Positions 15,197-24,434 are shown, numbered from the stretch's first letter. The stretch is 38,518 bases of DNA from Aquidulcibacter paucihalophilus (GCF_002105465.1 NZ_NCSQ01000039.1:148-38665), one strand, 5' to 3'. The notes: generated by a model from the sequence alone, not told the origin. A program made the numbers and translations.

Positions 15197-18049
15197 ATGA
15201 ACAAACCAAAGCGCACCCCTTTAAAGCCCTGGTCGATTGAAGCCGTCGTCGATGGCAACCGTCTCCGCGTGCAATTATCTGCCGCAGCGCTGGACCATTT
15301 GGGCGATGAAAAAGCGGCACGGGCCCGCGCTTTGGACTTGCTGAAAGGCGCTTTGTTTCGCGGGCGCTTGATCGCGCAGGAGCGCTTGGAGAGTGGGGCG
15401 GGCGGCCTTGATTGCTCTCACCTATTGGCGGCGGTTCAAGATCAGGTGATCTCAGCCCTTTATGATTTTACGATCACCCATGTCTTTCGGGCGCGAAATC
15501 CAACAGCGGCTGAGCGGCTTAGCGTCTGTGCTACCGGCGGCTATGGCCGCAATTCCATGGCCCCGTCCTCAGATGTCGACCTGATGTTTGTGCGGCCCAT
15601 CAAGGACGCGTCGTGGGCCGAGAGTGTGATTGAATATATGCTCTATATGTTGTGGGACATGGGACTAAAAGTTGGCCATGCTTCGCGCACCATTTCAGAG
15701 TGTCTGCGCGCCGCCCGAGAAGACATGACAATCCGAACCTCTGTGCTGGAAACCCGATTTGTCTGTGGCGATAAGCTGTTGTTCCGCGAGCTGGAAATCC
15801 GGTTGCGCAAGGATTTGTTTGACGGCACAGCGGCAGACTTTGTCGCTGCAAAGCTGGCCGAGCGCGATAATCGTCACCGCCGTACGGGTGAAAGCCGCTA
15901 TATGGTGGAGCCCAATATCAAAGATGGTAAAGGCGGCCTACGTGACCTGCATACTTTGTTTTGGATCGCCAAATATATTCACGGCACCGATGATGTCAGC
16001 CAATTTGTCGAAAAGGGCATTTTCAGCCGCGAAGATATGAAGCACTTCAATCAGGCCGCTGAATTCCTGTGGACCGTGCGGTGTCACTTGCATTTCTTGA
16101 CCGGGCGGGCCGAAGAACGCTTGACCTTTGACTTACAGCCCGAAATGGCCCGCCGCATGGGCTATGGCGACCGGGCCGATAATCCAGCGGTAGAGCGCTT
16201 CATGAAGCGCTATTTCCTCGTCACCAAACAAGTTGGGTCCTTGACGCGCATCTTGTCGGCGCGGCTGGAGCTGGACCGGCAGAAGGCCGCCCCTCGCGGT
16301 ATTTCACGTTTCTTTGCCAGCCCGCAAAAGGCAAAGCTTCTCGATGATCCCCGCTTTGTAGAAGACCATGGCCGCATCGGCTTTGCCCATCCTGACCAGA
16401 TTGCCGATGATTTGTCGGCCCTGATCGATATCTTCAAAATGGCCGATGAGCTCGACTTGGACATGGATCCCTCAGCCTTGGCGCGCGTCACCAGCATGGC
16501 GGCCAAGGGCCGGATCATGCGCGATGACCCAAAATCCGTCGCCAGTTTCCTAGAAGTCGCCACCTCCAAGAAAGATCCCGCCCGCGCCCTGGGCCTTTTG
16601 AATGAGGCGGGCTTGCTTGGAAAATTCGTCCCCGAATTTGGCCGCATTGTCGGTCAAACCCAGTTTAACATGTATCACCACTTCACCGTGGACGAACACA
16701 CGTTGCGCGGCATCGCCAATATCTCAGACATTGAGCATGGCAGGCTGAGCAAGGAATTGCCGGTTTCAACCGAGCTCTTCCCCCGCCTTGCCAATCGCCG
16801 CGCGCTGTATTTGGCCATGCTTCTCCATGATGTGGGCAAGGGGGAAGGCGATCAGCAGATTGAAGGGGCAAAAGCAGCGACGATCGCCTGTCGTCGTTTG
16901 GGCCTCGATGCCGAAGAGGTAGACTTGGTGGCTTGGCTTGTTGGCCATCATTTGATCATGAGCGAAGTGGCACAGCGCCGCGATATTGGCGACCCGAAAA
17001 CCATTACGGACTTTGCCGCAACGGTAGGCACGCTCGAGCGCTTGCGCTTGCTACTGGTTTTGACGGTGGCTGACATTCGGGCCGTGGGGCCCGGTGTCTG
17101 GAATGATTGGAAAGCCCAACTCCTGCGCGACCTTTATAAGCTGACCGAAGCAACCTTGCGCGGTGGCAGGTCGGATGAAGGCTTTGTGCGCCGCCAATTG
17201 AAAGCCCAAGCCGATGAGCGTCGGGCACAGGCGTTGATCGACCCCATTTTGGCCGAATTCTTCACAAGTCTCGAAGATGCGTATTGGCTGGGCTTTGATA
17301 CGGATCAGCAAAAATGGCATGGGGCGGAAGTGGCCAAAGCCCTGCGTGAAGAAGCCCTTTTTTGGTTGGCCTCACGTCCGGCACCCAGCCGCGGTGCCAC
17401 CGAAGTCTTGGTCTTGTCCCCAGATCAGCCGGGTCTATTTGCTGCCCTTACTGCCGTATTCGCGCAAGCTGGGGCCAATGTCATTGATGCGCGCGTCCAT
17501 ACCTCTAAAGGCGGTCAAGCCTTCGACGTCTTTGCGCTCCAAGATCAATCGGGGGCAGCCTTTGGCGAGGGTCGACAAGACGCCATCGACAGGCTGTTTA
17601 TACGCCTGCGGGCCGTCCTTGCGTCCGATGGGAAGCAACACGGCGGAGCGCCTCCCGCGCACCAAGCGTCCAACATCAAAAAGCCGACCAATCGCACGGC
17701 CGCCTTTGCCATTGAGCCTGTAATCATGATCGATAATGAGGGCGCAGCCTTTGACACGATTGTCGAAGTGTCAGGTCGTGACCGCCCTGGCCTCTTGGCA
17801 GACTTGGCCCAAGTGTTTGAAGATGAAGGCCTGAATGTGACTTCCGCCCATATTGATAGCGTTGGCGAACGGGCAACTGATGCATTTTATCTGCGCGATC
17901 GCGGCGGGTTGAAACTTCTCGATGGGCGACGAATCGCGGTTCTGAAAGAGCGTTTAATCGGGGTTCTGGCGGAGGCTGAAACCACCGAAGGGCCGAGTCT
18001 CTTGTCACGTCGCAAGCTCGCCCGTGCGCGAGCCAGTAGCCGCCGTTGA
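15197..18049 (+). CDS. glnD: Bifunctional PII uridylyltransferase/uridylyl-removing enzyme
   Basis: A 950-residue GlnD, the glutamine sensor of nitrogen control. It adds UMP to PII proteins when glutamine is low and removes it when glutamine is high. Domains in order: a nucleotidyltransferase domain with GGYGRNSM...SSDVDLMF near residues 113-130; a GlnD-type linker (VEPNIKDGKGGLRDLHTLFW); an HD phosphohydrolase domain with MLLHDVGKG near residue 540; and two ACT domains near 736 and 854, each opening with a DRPGL or DQPGL motif. The length is normal for alphaproteobacteria. GAGG lies shortly before the ATG. The stop is 3 bp from that of the convergent GH84 gene. Confidence 0.97.
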   Translation: MNKPKRTPLKPWSIEAVVDGNRLRVQLSAAALDHLGDEKAARARALDLLKGALFRGRLIAQERLESGAGGLDCSHLLAAVQDQVISALYDFTITHVFRARNPTAAERLSVCATGGYGRNSMAPSSDVDLMFVRPIKDASWAESVIEYMLYMLWDMGLKVGHASRTISECLRAAREDMTIRTSVLETRFVCGDKLLFRELEIRLRKDLFDGTAADFVAAKLAERDNRHRRTGESRYMVEPNIKDGKGGLRDLHTLFWIAKYIHGTDDVSQFVEKGIFSREDMKHFNQAAEFLWTVRCHLHFLTGRAEERLTFDLQPEMARRMGYGDRADNPAVERFMKRYFLVTKQVGSLTRILSARLELDRQKAAPRGISRFFASPQKAKLLDDPRFVEDHGRIGFAHPDQIADDLSALIDIFKMADELDLDMDPSALARVTSMAAKGRIMRDDPKSVASFLEVATSKKDPARALGLLNEAGLLGKFVPEFGRIVGQTQFNMYHHFTVDEHTLRGIANISDIEHGRLSKELPVSTELFPRLANRRALYLAMLLHDVGKGEGDQQIEGAKAATIACRRLGLDAEEVDLVAWLVGHHLIMSEVAQRRDIGDPKTITDFAATVGTLERLRLLLVLTVADIRAVGPGVWNDWKAQLLRDLYKLTEATLRGGRSDEGFVRRQLKAQADERRAQALIDPILAEFFTSLEDAYWLGFDTDQQKWHGAEVAKALREEALFWLASRPAPSRGATEVLVLSPDQPGLFAALTAVFAQAGANVIDARVHTSKGGQAFDVFALQDQSGAAFGEGRQDAIDRLFIRLRAVLASDGKQHGGAPPAHQASNIKKPTNRTAAFAIEPVIMIDNEGAAFDTIVEVSGRDRPGLLADLAQVFEDEGLNVTSAHIDSVGERATDAFYLRDRGGLKLLDGRRIAVLKERLIGVLAEAETTEGPSLLSRRKLARARASSRR

Positions 18050-18052
18050 GGC

Positions 18053-19120
18053 TTATTGGGTTTGAACCATTTCCATCGTGGCAGAATACTCATCCTGCAG
18101 CCACGCGAGAATTTCACGCGCGGCGGGATGTTGGAGCAGGCTATAGCGCTCAATCAAAGCTTCGCGCCGTTTGGCAAGCTTCATGAGTCCTAGATCCTGA
18201 AAGCTCATCAGGTCAGCAAGAACCATATCCGCCAATTCTTGGCCCAGTATCTTGACCGAGGCAGCATAGCCGCTTGCGCCATAACAGTAATCATCGCCAT
18301 CCTGATAGGCCTTAGCCAAGGTGATCGCGGGGATACAGGTCAAATGGGGCTGCAAGGCCGGATTAATGGCGTGGCCGGAAACCCATTCCGCTAAGCGGTG
18401 CGATCGGCCCGTGAAGCCGCGCAGATGAAGATATTGGCTCATGCGCGGACCATCATTGACGGGATAATTGTCCCACAAGAGTGGCTTACGATTTAAAAGC
18501 CCGCCGATCTCGCGCATATGACCCACCGAAATCTCGCGCGCGCAAACTTCTTCGCCGGTCCAATAAATATCGATATTGGGATCAAGGCCTGCGCCCAATT
18601 CGCGCAAATAATAGTCTGGCCGGCGGCCAAAAACGCGATCCAGCACAGGATCATTGGAATAATAGGTCGGGGTCATGGCCAGCTTTAGCTGTGGCGCGGT
18701 ATCGCGCGCCAAATGCATGATCTCGATTTGCCGCTGCGCCAAATCTGGCAGGCTTGAATGCATATCATCAAAGAAAATCCCAAGGTCTTGAATCCCCAAG
18801 GAGACCAAGTCTTCCACGCGATTGATGAATGTGTTGCGGACATTGCCGTTAAAGTCGTTGAACGCCTCAAATGGGCTTAGGCCGATGCCGACGCGTACCC
18901 CGAGGCCTTGGCAGAAGGCAACAAACTGAGAAATCTGCCCGGCTTCTTGCAAGGGATGGGGTTCCACCCAACGCCGCCGCAGAAACGGATCGCCCTTGGG
19001 CGCATAATGGAAAAACCGATAGCCATAGGGGGCTAAGGTCTCCACCACTGCGCGGCGATCATCCCATGACCAAGGTTGACCGAAATAGCCTTCAACAATA
19101 CCTAAATTTGGGGTCGACAT
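18053..19120 (-). CDS. GH84-type beta-N-acetylglucosaminidase (O-GlcNAcase-like), no signal peptide
   Basis: A 355-residue protein comprising essentially one catalytic (beta/alpha)8 domain of glycoside hydrolase family 84, whose members remove beta-linked GlcNAc by substrate-assisted catalysis. The family start EGYFGQPW is at residues 10-17 and the catalytic Asp pair D118-D119 lies in FFDDMHS. Further signatures are MTPTYYSND near 149-157, YWTGEEV near 186 and WDNYPVND at 216-223. No signal peptide or accessory domain is visible, so it should be cytoplasmic, unlike secreted bacterial GH84 toxins. It starts 8 bp after the stop of the large PodJ-like gene on the same strand, so co-transcription is likely. 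The natural substrate is unknown. Confidence 0.88.
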   Translation of the reverse strand: MSTPNLGIVEGYFGQPWSWDDRRAVVETLAPYGYRFFHYAPKGDPFLRRRWVEPHPLQEAGQISQFVAFCQGLGVRVGIGLSPFEAFNDFNGNVRNTFINRVEDLVSLGIQDLGIFFDDMHSSLPDLAQRQIEIMHLARDTAPQLKLAMTPTYYSNDPVLDRVFGRRPDYYLRELGAGLDPNIDIYWTGEEVCAREISVGHMREIGGLLNRKPLLWDNYPVNDGPRMSQYLHLRGFTGRSHRLAEWVSGHAINPALQPHLTCIPAITLAKAYQDGDDYCYGASGYAASVKILGQELADMVLADLMSFQDLGLMKLAKRREALIERYSLLQHPAAREILAWLQDEYSATMEMVQTQ

Positions 19121-19128
19121 AGGGGCAC

Positions 19129-22100
19129 CTAGTCTTGGGATCCAGTCTCTGGACGGAACTGCGCTACCAATTGATCTTGTGCGGCCCGCTGCTCAGGCGT
19201 CAGACGCGCACCAATTTCTCGAACTTTTGCGGCGGCATCTTGATCGCCGCCACGGGCTGCCAAAGCAAACCAATAATAGGCCTGTACATCCGACTTTGGC
19301 CCACCAAGGCCTTGCTCTGCCATTGCACCCAGATTGAACTGAGAATCGGTAACCCCACGCTGGGCAGCGCGACGGAAGCTTTCCGCGGCGCGCGCCATAT
19401 TCTGCGGCACACCATCACCATTGGCGTAATAGACGCCCAAATTATGCATGGCTTGGCGACTGCCCCGCGCAGCAGCACGTTCTGTTAGGGCGCGGGCTTG
19501 CGCCAGGTCCTTTGCAACCCCATCGCCATTTTCAAATTTTCTGGCCAAACGGTTCATCGCCCGCGTGTCGCCACCATCGGCGGCACGGCGTAACAACGCG
19601 ATACTGCCAGCGGCATCGCCGGCTTGTTCCCGCGACATGGCTTGGTCGAACAAGGATCCCGTTGCGGCGGCAACTGGCGGGGTGGGTCGAGCCTGGCTTG
19701 GTGCCGCCGCCGCGGGCGCGACGGGGACGGCAGCAGCGGTTGCAGCAGCCGGCGCTGCCGCTGCGGGGGGTGCGACGGAAGCGACACGCGGTGGGGCTGC
19801 AGGGGCTGCGGCGGGCGCTTTTGCAATGCTTGGCACGCGCGTGGCTGGTGGCGCAGAAGCGCGCTGGACCGGACGGGGCGCGACATCAGAACGCGCCGCG
19901 TTAAAGGTGGGTGCACGTACACGTTCACGCTGGGCTTCGGCGCGGGCCCTTGCCGCACGGGCTTGCGCTTCGGCGGAGGCCATAACCCGCGCTGCCTCTA
20001 ACTGCTGCGCCGTCGGCGCAGGTTTGGCCGTCGCTGGCTTAGCAGGCGGTGGGGTGACGGCGGGGGCCGCGGAGGCGGGGGTCTTTGCGGTCGGTGGAAC
20101 CAATTGCGCCTTTGGCAATTGCGGCGGCGGGCTTGCTACGGCCGCTGCAGGGGCTGCAGCGGTCGTCGGAGCAGGCGTAGCCGGTGGCGCAGGTTGGGTC
20201 GCGCCTGGTACCACATTTGACGGGTCAGCTGGCGTGGCAGGTGTCGCAGTTGCCTCCGCCCCCGGTGTCGGAACAGCGCCTTCGATCGGGGCTGGTGGCG
20301 CTGCTTGGGCGGCCAGTTCTGGCGGCAATGGCACATTTTCTTGATTGAGTGCCGCTGGCTTCTCATCGGCATTCGAAGACGGCTTTAACTGGTTATAGAC
20401 GGCAAAGCCGCCGGTGGCGACCAAGGCCGCCGCCGCCGCGATACCGACTGGCGATAGGGGTGCCTTCGGCTTTGCGCCGTCCTTCGCGACCTCTTTGCCC
20501 GCCGGCGGGGCTTTCGCCTTTGCCGTTGGCTTGGCCTTTTGCCCCTCCGCTTTCTTCTCTTTGCCCGCAGGCATTTTCAGAGAAAGGGCGGGTTTCTTTT
20601 TGGCTTGTGCGGCCTCTCGCGCAGCCGCGGCCTGATTAGCGGCGCGGCGGGCCGCAACCAAATAATCTGGTGCTCGACTGGTTGGATTGGCAGGCTCATC
20701 CCAATCAGTGTCCAACAGCGACAAGCCATCATCTAGGTCGTCATCTATCGTCCCTTTGGGGTCAAGTGCCATGGGCTCCAAGGCATCCGAAAATGGCGCG
20801 TCCCCGCCAGCAAGCGGGTCTGGCACATCATGGCGCAAATCTGCAAAGTCATGCAATAGCTCACCATCATCCCCCTCTGGGAAGGGCGAGCCAAAACTCC
20901 CGCGGCGCGGCGTACTGGTTGGTGCCGATGGCGGTGTAGGAGCTGGACGATCCATAAAGAATGGGTCGTCAAAGACTGGCTTGGCTAAAGGATCGAGCTT
21001 GGACTCAAAGCTAAAGCCATCGTCGCTTGGCAAATCGATCGGATTAACAAAACCTATGTCTTCTCGGGCAGGACCTCCGACGTCAACCGCATGATTGGGG
21101 TCGTAAATTGGCTCAGCAAAAGAAGCGACACTGCCCTGCTCAGCCTTATCTAAACGCTCGCCCATGGCGGCAAAGTCGCGCTGTAGCGGGGCGATCAGGG
21201 CCTGAACACGGGCGTCCACCGACTGAATCTCGCTGCGGACCTGCCCCAAGGCATCATCCAGCATTTGCCGGGTTTTCTGATCATGACCGCCAACGCTAGA
21301 AGCCAGGCTTTGCAGCGCACTGTCGTGATTGGCGGCAAGACGATCGGCCAATTCCTGCATTTGCTTGCTGATCGTGGCAATGGATTCAGCCGACTGACGC
21401 TCGGACGCATCAAGACGATTACCCAAATCCTGTGCCAAGCGCTGCATATGTTGTCCGGCTTGCTCTACAACCGACGCATCATGCCGCTCAATCGACGACA
21501 ATCTCTCGTCAATCGCGCGCGTAATGCGCGCAAGCTCCAGCTTCATCGCCATAGAGCCTGTTTGATCAGGCGCACTCTCGCGATTTTCAAGTTGGGCTAA
21601 ACGCGCATCCAAAGTCTGCGTAGCTTCAGCCAGTTTGGCATTGACGCGATCAAAAGCCTCATGGCTGCGCTGTTCGCTGGCATCGAGACGGCTGGCGAGG
21701 GCTTGGGCCACTTCCGTCATCTGGCTACCGACGCCACCTGAAAGCGCGGCCTCAACTTGGCCCTGCAATTCGGCGCGGGTTGCCTCAATCTTGGCATTCA
21801 GTTCTTGCAAGTGTGCCGACAGCTCAGTCGTCTTGGTCTCAAGCGCCTGAACCGCTGTTAGCGTATCGCCCGTCTTGCCTGCCCCCTCAAGCTGGGTCAG
21901 GCGGGCTGACAGCTCAACCAAGGCTTCGACCATGCGTGAGGCATTATCTTGGGCGTGGGACTCAATCGTATTGACCCGTTCGGTCACCAGATTGATGCCG
22001 TGATTAGCCCCTTCAATGGTTTGGGTCGTAATTTCTTCCAACTGACCCAAGCGGCTTTCCAAAGCCGCCACATCCGATCCACCTGGCCGGTCCCCAACTT

Positions 22101-22773
22101 CTTCAAGGCCAGTCAAACGGGCTGACAAGTCGATCATCGCCTCGGCAAAGCGGCTATTGGTTTCTTGCGCCAAGGCCTCGGTTGAAGCCAAGCGCTCGGC
22201 TACCAATCCCAAGCTTTGATCAACGGTCTGAATGGCCTCTTGGGTGACTTTCTCGATGTGGCCTACCCGCGTGTCCGTCTCAAACACTTGGGTGGACAAG
22301 CGGGCTAATGCGGACTCGAGCGACTTTAAGGCTGCGAGCGATGCATGCGACGGGTCTTGCGCTTCGATGCGGCGTAGGCGCTCACTCAAAACCACTTGGG
22401 TCTCGCGAAGATCGTCTAAATGGGTCTCAATCCGCCCGATGGCTGTATCGTTGCCACTGGCTTTGCTTTCAAACTTCTGCACCAAACGGTCACCAACCGC
22501 GGGAGCGGCTGCAGGGGGACTCATCTCCACGCCACCCGCTTCGAGGCGGCGGGTTAATTGTTCAAGGGCAGCCGTTAAACGGCTGGCTTCTTGGCCAAAG
22601 CTGGAAGCAGATTTTGCGGTAGCAATCGGTTTTGCGACGGGCTCATCGGTCTCTGCGATCAAGCGGTTCAGCAATTCGCCCAGCGTCAAACCTTCGCGGC
22701 GTGCGAGATCCTTCGCAGCCTCGCGTGTTTTAGGCTCTACGCCTTTCACACTCCATGGCGACTGTCCGCTCAT
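19129..22773 (-). CDS. PodJ-like polar localization protein: coiled coil, one membrane span, Sel1 repeats
   Basis: A protein of about 1214 residues with the layout of Caulobacter PodJ. The N-terminus (SPWSVKGVEPKTREAAKDLA, then LGELLNRLI) is the conserved start of these proteins. Residues ~60-545 are long heptad-rich coiled coil with internal repeats. Residues ~555-770 are acidic, Pro-rich and then Lys/Ala-rich. A single membrane span lies near 773-795, followed by a Pro/Ala-rich periplasmic stretch and, from about 1051, Sel1-like repeats to the end. I see no separate peptidoglycan-binding domain. PodJ organises the new flagellar pole; this role is inferred. GTG at 22782 is possible, but ATG 22773 has GGAAGA nine bases upstream. 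The GH84 gene follows 8 bp downstream. Confidence 0.85.
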   Translation of the reverse strand: MSGQSPWSVKGVEPKTREAAKDLARREGLTLGELLNRLIAETDEPVAKPIATAKSASSFGQEASRLTAALEQLTRRLEAGGVEMSPPAAAPAVGDRLVQKFESKASGNDTAIGRIETHLDDLRETQVVLSERLRRIEAQDPSHASLAALKSLESALARLSTQVFETDTRVGHIEKVTQEAIQTVDQSLGLVAERLASTEALAQETNSRFAEAMIDLSARLTGLEEVGDRPGGSDVAALESRLGQLEEITTQTIEGANHGINLVTERVNTIESHAQDNASRMVEALVELSARLTQLEGAGKTGDTLTAVQALETKTTELSAHLQELNAKIEATRAELQGQVEAALSGGVGSQMTEVAQALASRLDASEQRSHEAFDRVNAKLAEATQTLDARLAQLENRESAPDQTGSMAMKLELARITRAIDERLSSIERHDASVVEQAGQHMQRLAQDLGNRLDASERQSAESIATISKQMQELADRLAANHDSALQSLASSVGGHDQKTRQMLDDALGQVRSEIQSVDARVQALIAPLQRDFAAMGERLDKAEQGSVASFAEPIYDPNHAVDVGGPAREDIGFVNPIDLPSDDGFSFESKLDPLAKPVFDDPFFMDRPAPTPPSAPTSTPRRGSFGSPFPEGDDGELLHDFADLRHDVPDPLAGGDAPFSDALEPMALDPKGTIDDDLDDGLSLLDTDWDEPANPTSRAPDYLVAARRAANQAAAAREAAQAKKKPALSLKMPAGKEKKAEGQKAKPTAKAKAPPAGKEVAKDGAKPKAPLSPVGIAAAAALVATGGFAVYNQLKPSSNADEKPAALNQENVPLPPELAAQAAPPAPIEGAVPTPGAEATATPATPADPSNVVPGATQPAPPATPAPTTAAAPAAAVASPPPQLPKAQLVPPTAKTPASAAPAVTPPPAKPATAKPAPTAQQLEAARVMASAEAQARAARARAEAQRERVRAPTFNAARSDVAPRPVQRASAPPATRVPSIAKAPAAAPAAPPRVASVAPPAAAAPAAATAAAVPVAPAAAAPSQARPTPPVAAATGSLFDQAMSREQAGDAAGSIALLRRAADGGDTRAMNRLARKFENGDGVAKDLAQARALTERAAARGSRQAMHNLGVYYANGDGVPQNMARAAESFRRAAQRGVTDSQFNLGAMAEQGLGGPKSDVQAYYWFALAARGGDQDAAAKVREIGARLTPEQRAAQDQLVAQFRPETGSQD

Positions 22774-22935
22774 TCGAATCACTCTTCCGCCAAGTTCTGC
22801 GGCCCCACAAGAAATTTCCGAAAAAATTCAGCTACCGGGATCGTTCATTCACTGCTTCGCAGAATTTGAACAGTCCAAATTGTGGTTTCGACTTTCTTCG
22901 TACTGCTCGACTTGGGGGTGTTACGGTAAATGAGC

Positions 22936-22956
22936 GGTTAATAAGGGTTAATAACC
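22936..22956. promoter_or_regulatory. Paired TTAA motif upstream of the PodJ-like gene
   Basis: Within the 342-bp gap 22774-23115 there is a short AT-rich block with two GGTTAATA/GGGTTAATA copies. Two TTAA words are separated by 6 bp. CtrA boxes are TTAA-N7-TTAA, so this is one base short of the consensus. It lies 163-183 bp upstream of the PodJ-like start. A GANTC methylation site (GAATC) overlaps that start at 22776-22780. The rest of the gap shows nothing I recognise, except the terminator at its right end. Confidence 0.3.
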
Positions 22957-23054
22957 ACTGCGAGGCAATTAAACCTTTGCTACAAATCTTTCGCAACCTG
23001 ACTAGACTTTACAGAAATTCAGCTCACGTTTTGCGTCTTCCTAACAAGGCCAAG

Positions 23055-23091
23055 TCCAAAGAAAAAGCCCCGCTGAAGAACAGCGAGGCTT
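23055..23091 (-). terminator. Intrinsic terminator of the diiron-protein gene
   Basis: Arms around a short loop at 23065-23091 (AAGCC-CGCTG against CAGCG-GGCTT, with one mismatch) are followed on the minus strand by TTTTTCTTTGG. It lies 25 bp after the stop at 23116, the normal distance for a Rho-independent terminator. Confidence 0.8.
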
Positions 23092-23115
23092 GATCGGATC
23101 AGGGGTGAGAATGAC

Positions 23116-24252
23116 CTATTCGGCGGCAATCTTTACTTGCTTCAAAGCTTCGGCATTTACCCCGAAATTGACCGCTTGCAGGAAGCGAATGCCATCTTCG
23201 GCAATATCATCGCCAACCATATGCTCGCCCTCGGCTTCAAACTCTGCGAAGTCGACATACATCGCATAAAAGGCCTTGGTGCGATCGGTAATGATATTGG
23301 CGTTCCACAAGGTCTTCACCAAAACGCGGAAAATGTTGGTGGCTTCTTTCATCCGCTCACGGCGGTCGGCATCGGTTGCCATTTCCTGGAACTGGACCAT
23401 GACAATATCCGGGTCGAGGCCAAACTGGTCATAGATGGCGCGCATTTGGTGAGGTGCCACCAGGTTGAACAACAAGGTCTGGAAGCAATGGGCGGCCCAG
23501 TCTTCAACGATGGCATGCTCTGCCGCATCGAGCTTTGGAATGGTGCGGTCGGCCCAGATCTTGCCAAACTTGTGGTGGAAGGCTTCGTCCGTCATGACCA
23601 ATTGCGTCAGCTTGCGGGCTAACGGGTCATTCCATTCCTTATAGATCATGGCAAAGGCACCCATGGCCAAGCCTTCGATCAGCATCTGCATGCCGACGAT
23701 TTTCTTATAGACTTCGGGGGCATGAACAATATCGACCAACAAGGTCTTGAGCACTTCCCCACAGGGCAGAGGGCTGCCCCAGCGGGCCTTGATATAGGCA
23801 GCAAAGGCTGCCACGTGACGGGCTTCTTCACGGGCTTGGTTGGCCGCATATTCCTGTGCACCAGCATCGCGCAGCACGTGGCACAGCGAAGCAGACAGGT
23901 TCAGCGCGCCTTGCTCGCCATGCAAAATGGCCGACAATTGCCAGCGGGCCATTTCATTCTTGAAGCGGATCAGTTCTTTCGGCTTGTCTTTGAAAAATTC
24001 TTGGACATAGGGGGTCTCCAAGGCGGGAACCATGTGATCTGGCAATAGAGCCTGATTTTCCATGTCAAACGGCTCATCAAAATCGATGTAGCGCTTGTCA
24101 GTTGGATCCCAGAAGTGGTCATGAGTGGCCGAGATGATTTTGTCGAAAGCGGTTGAGCGGCTGGTGTGCCGATCAATCTCCAACATGGCAGCGAAATCTG
24201 TTGGCGCGACCGCGTCATACAGCGCGTCTTTGGTTATGTGCGACGTAGTCAT
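23116..24252 (-). CDS. Ferritin-like diiron-carboxylate protein of unknown substrate
   Basis: A 378-residue helical protein. Two matching ligand sets are visible: Glu113 (LHGEQGA) then Glu143-x2-His146 (REEARH), and Glu193 (LIEGLA) then Glu223-x2-His226 (TDEAFHH). Both Glu-to-ExxH spacings are 30 residues, the geometry of four-helix-bundle diiron oxidases and oxygenases. The reaction and substrate are not evident; oxygenase, hydroxylase, N-oxygenase (AurF-like) or desaturase activity are all possible. ATG 24252 is preferred to the upstream ATG at 24270 because GGGAGTGA lies before it and no ribosome binding site lies before the other. It is downstream of an MFS transporter gene with a 182-bp gap that holds a large hairpin. 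A good terminator follows. Confidence 0.8.
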   Translation of the reverse strand: MTTSHITKDALYDAVAPTDFAAMLEIDRHTSRSTAFDKIISATHDHFWDPTDKRYIDFDEPFDMENQALLPDHMVPALETPYVQEFFKDKPKELIRFKNEMARWQLSAILHGEQGALNLSASLCHVLRDAGAQEYAANQAREEARHVAAFAAYIKARWGSPLPCGEVLKTLLVDIVHAPEVYKKIVGMQMLIEGLAMGAFAMIYKEWNDPLARKLTQLVMTDEAFHHKFGKIWADRTIPKLDAAEHAIVEDWAAHCFQTLLFNLVAPHQMRAIYDQFGLDPDIVMVQFQEMATDADRRERMKEATNIFRVLVKTLWNANIITDRTKAFYAMYVDFAEFEAEGEHMVGDDIAEDGIRFLQAVNFGVNAEALKQVKIAAE

Positions 24253-24314
24253 GCTTTCAATCACTCCCATTTTATCTATGTACCGGGTCTTTGGCGTCCC
24301 AGCTTTGGTCCATG

Positions 24315-24351
24315 AGCTTAGAGCGACCTCTTGATGGGTCGCTTCTAAGCT
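24315..24351 (-). promoter_or_regulatory. Large inverted repeat in the leader of the diiron-protein gene
   Basis: Fourteen base pairs form between 24315-24328 (AGCTTAG-AGCGACC) and 24337-24351 (GGTCGCT-T-CTAAGCT), interrupted by one bulged T around an 8-nt loop. It lies 62-99 nt before the ATG at 24252. As RNA it would be a very stable hairpin without a following T-run; as DNA it could be a regulator's operator. A further TCACA/TGTGA dyad lies at 24408-24426. Confidence 0.55.
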
Positions 24352-24434
24352 TAGCATGACACAAATTTCAAAAGGATCAATTGAAAAATGACGGGTGCGT
24401 CAGCTTCTCACATCAAACAAGTGTGATTCCTGCC

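Noticed and set aside
19448..20344. Long Ala/Gly-rich open frame opposite the PodJ-like gene
   Set aside because: It is a mirror of the Pro/Ala-rich coding region of the opposite strand; the composition is low in complexity and there is no domain.
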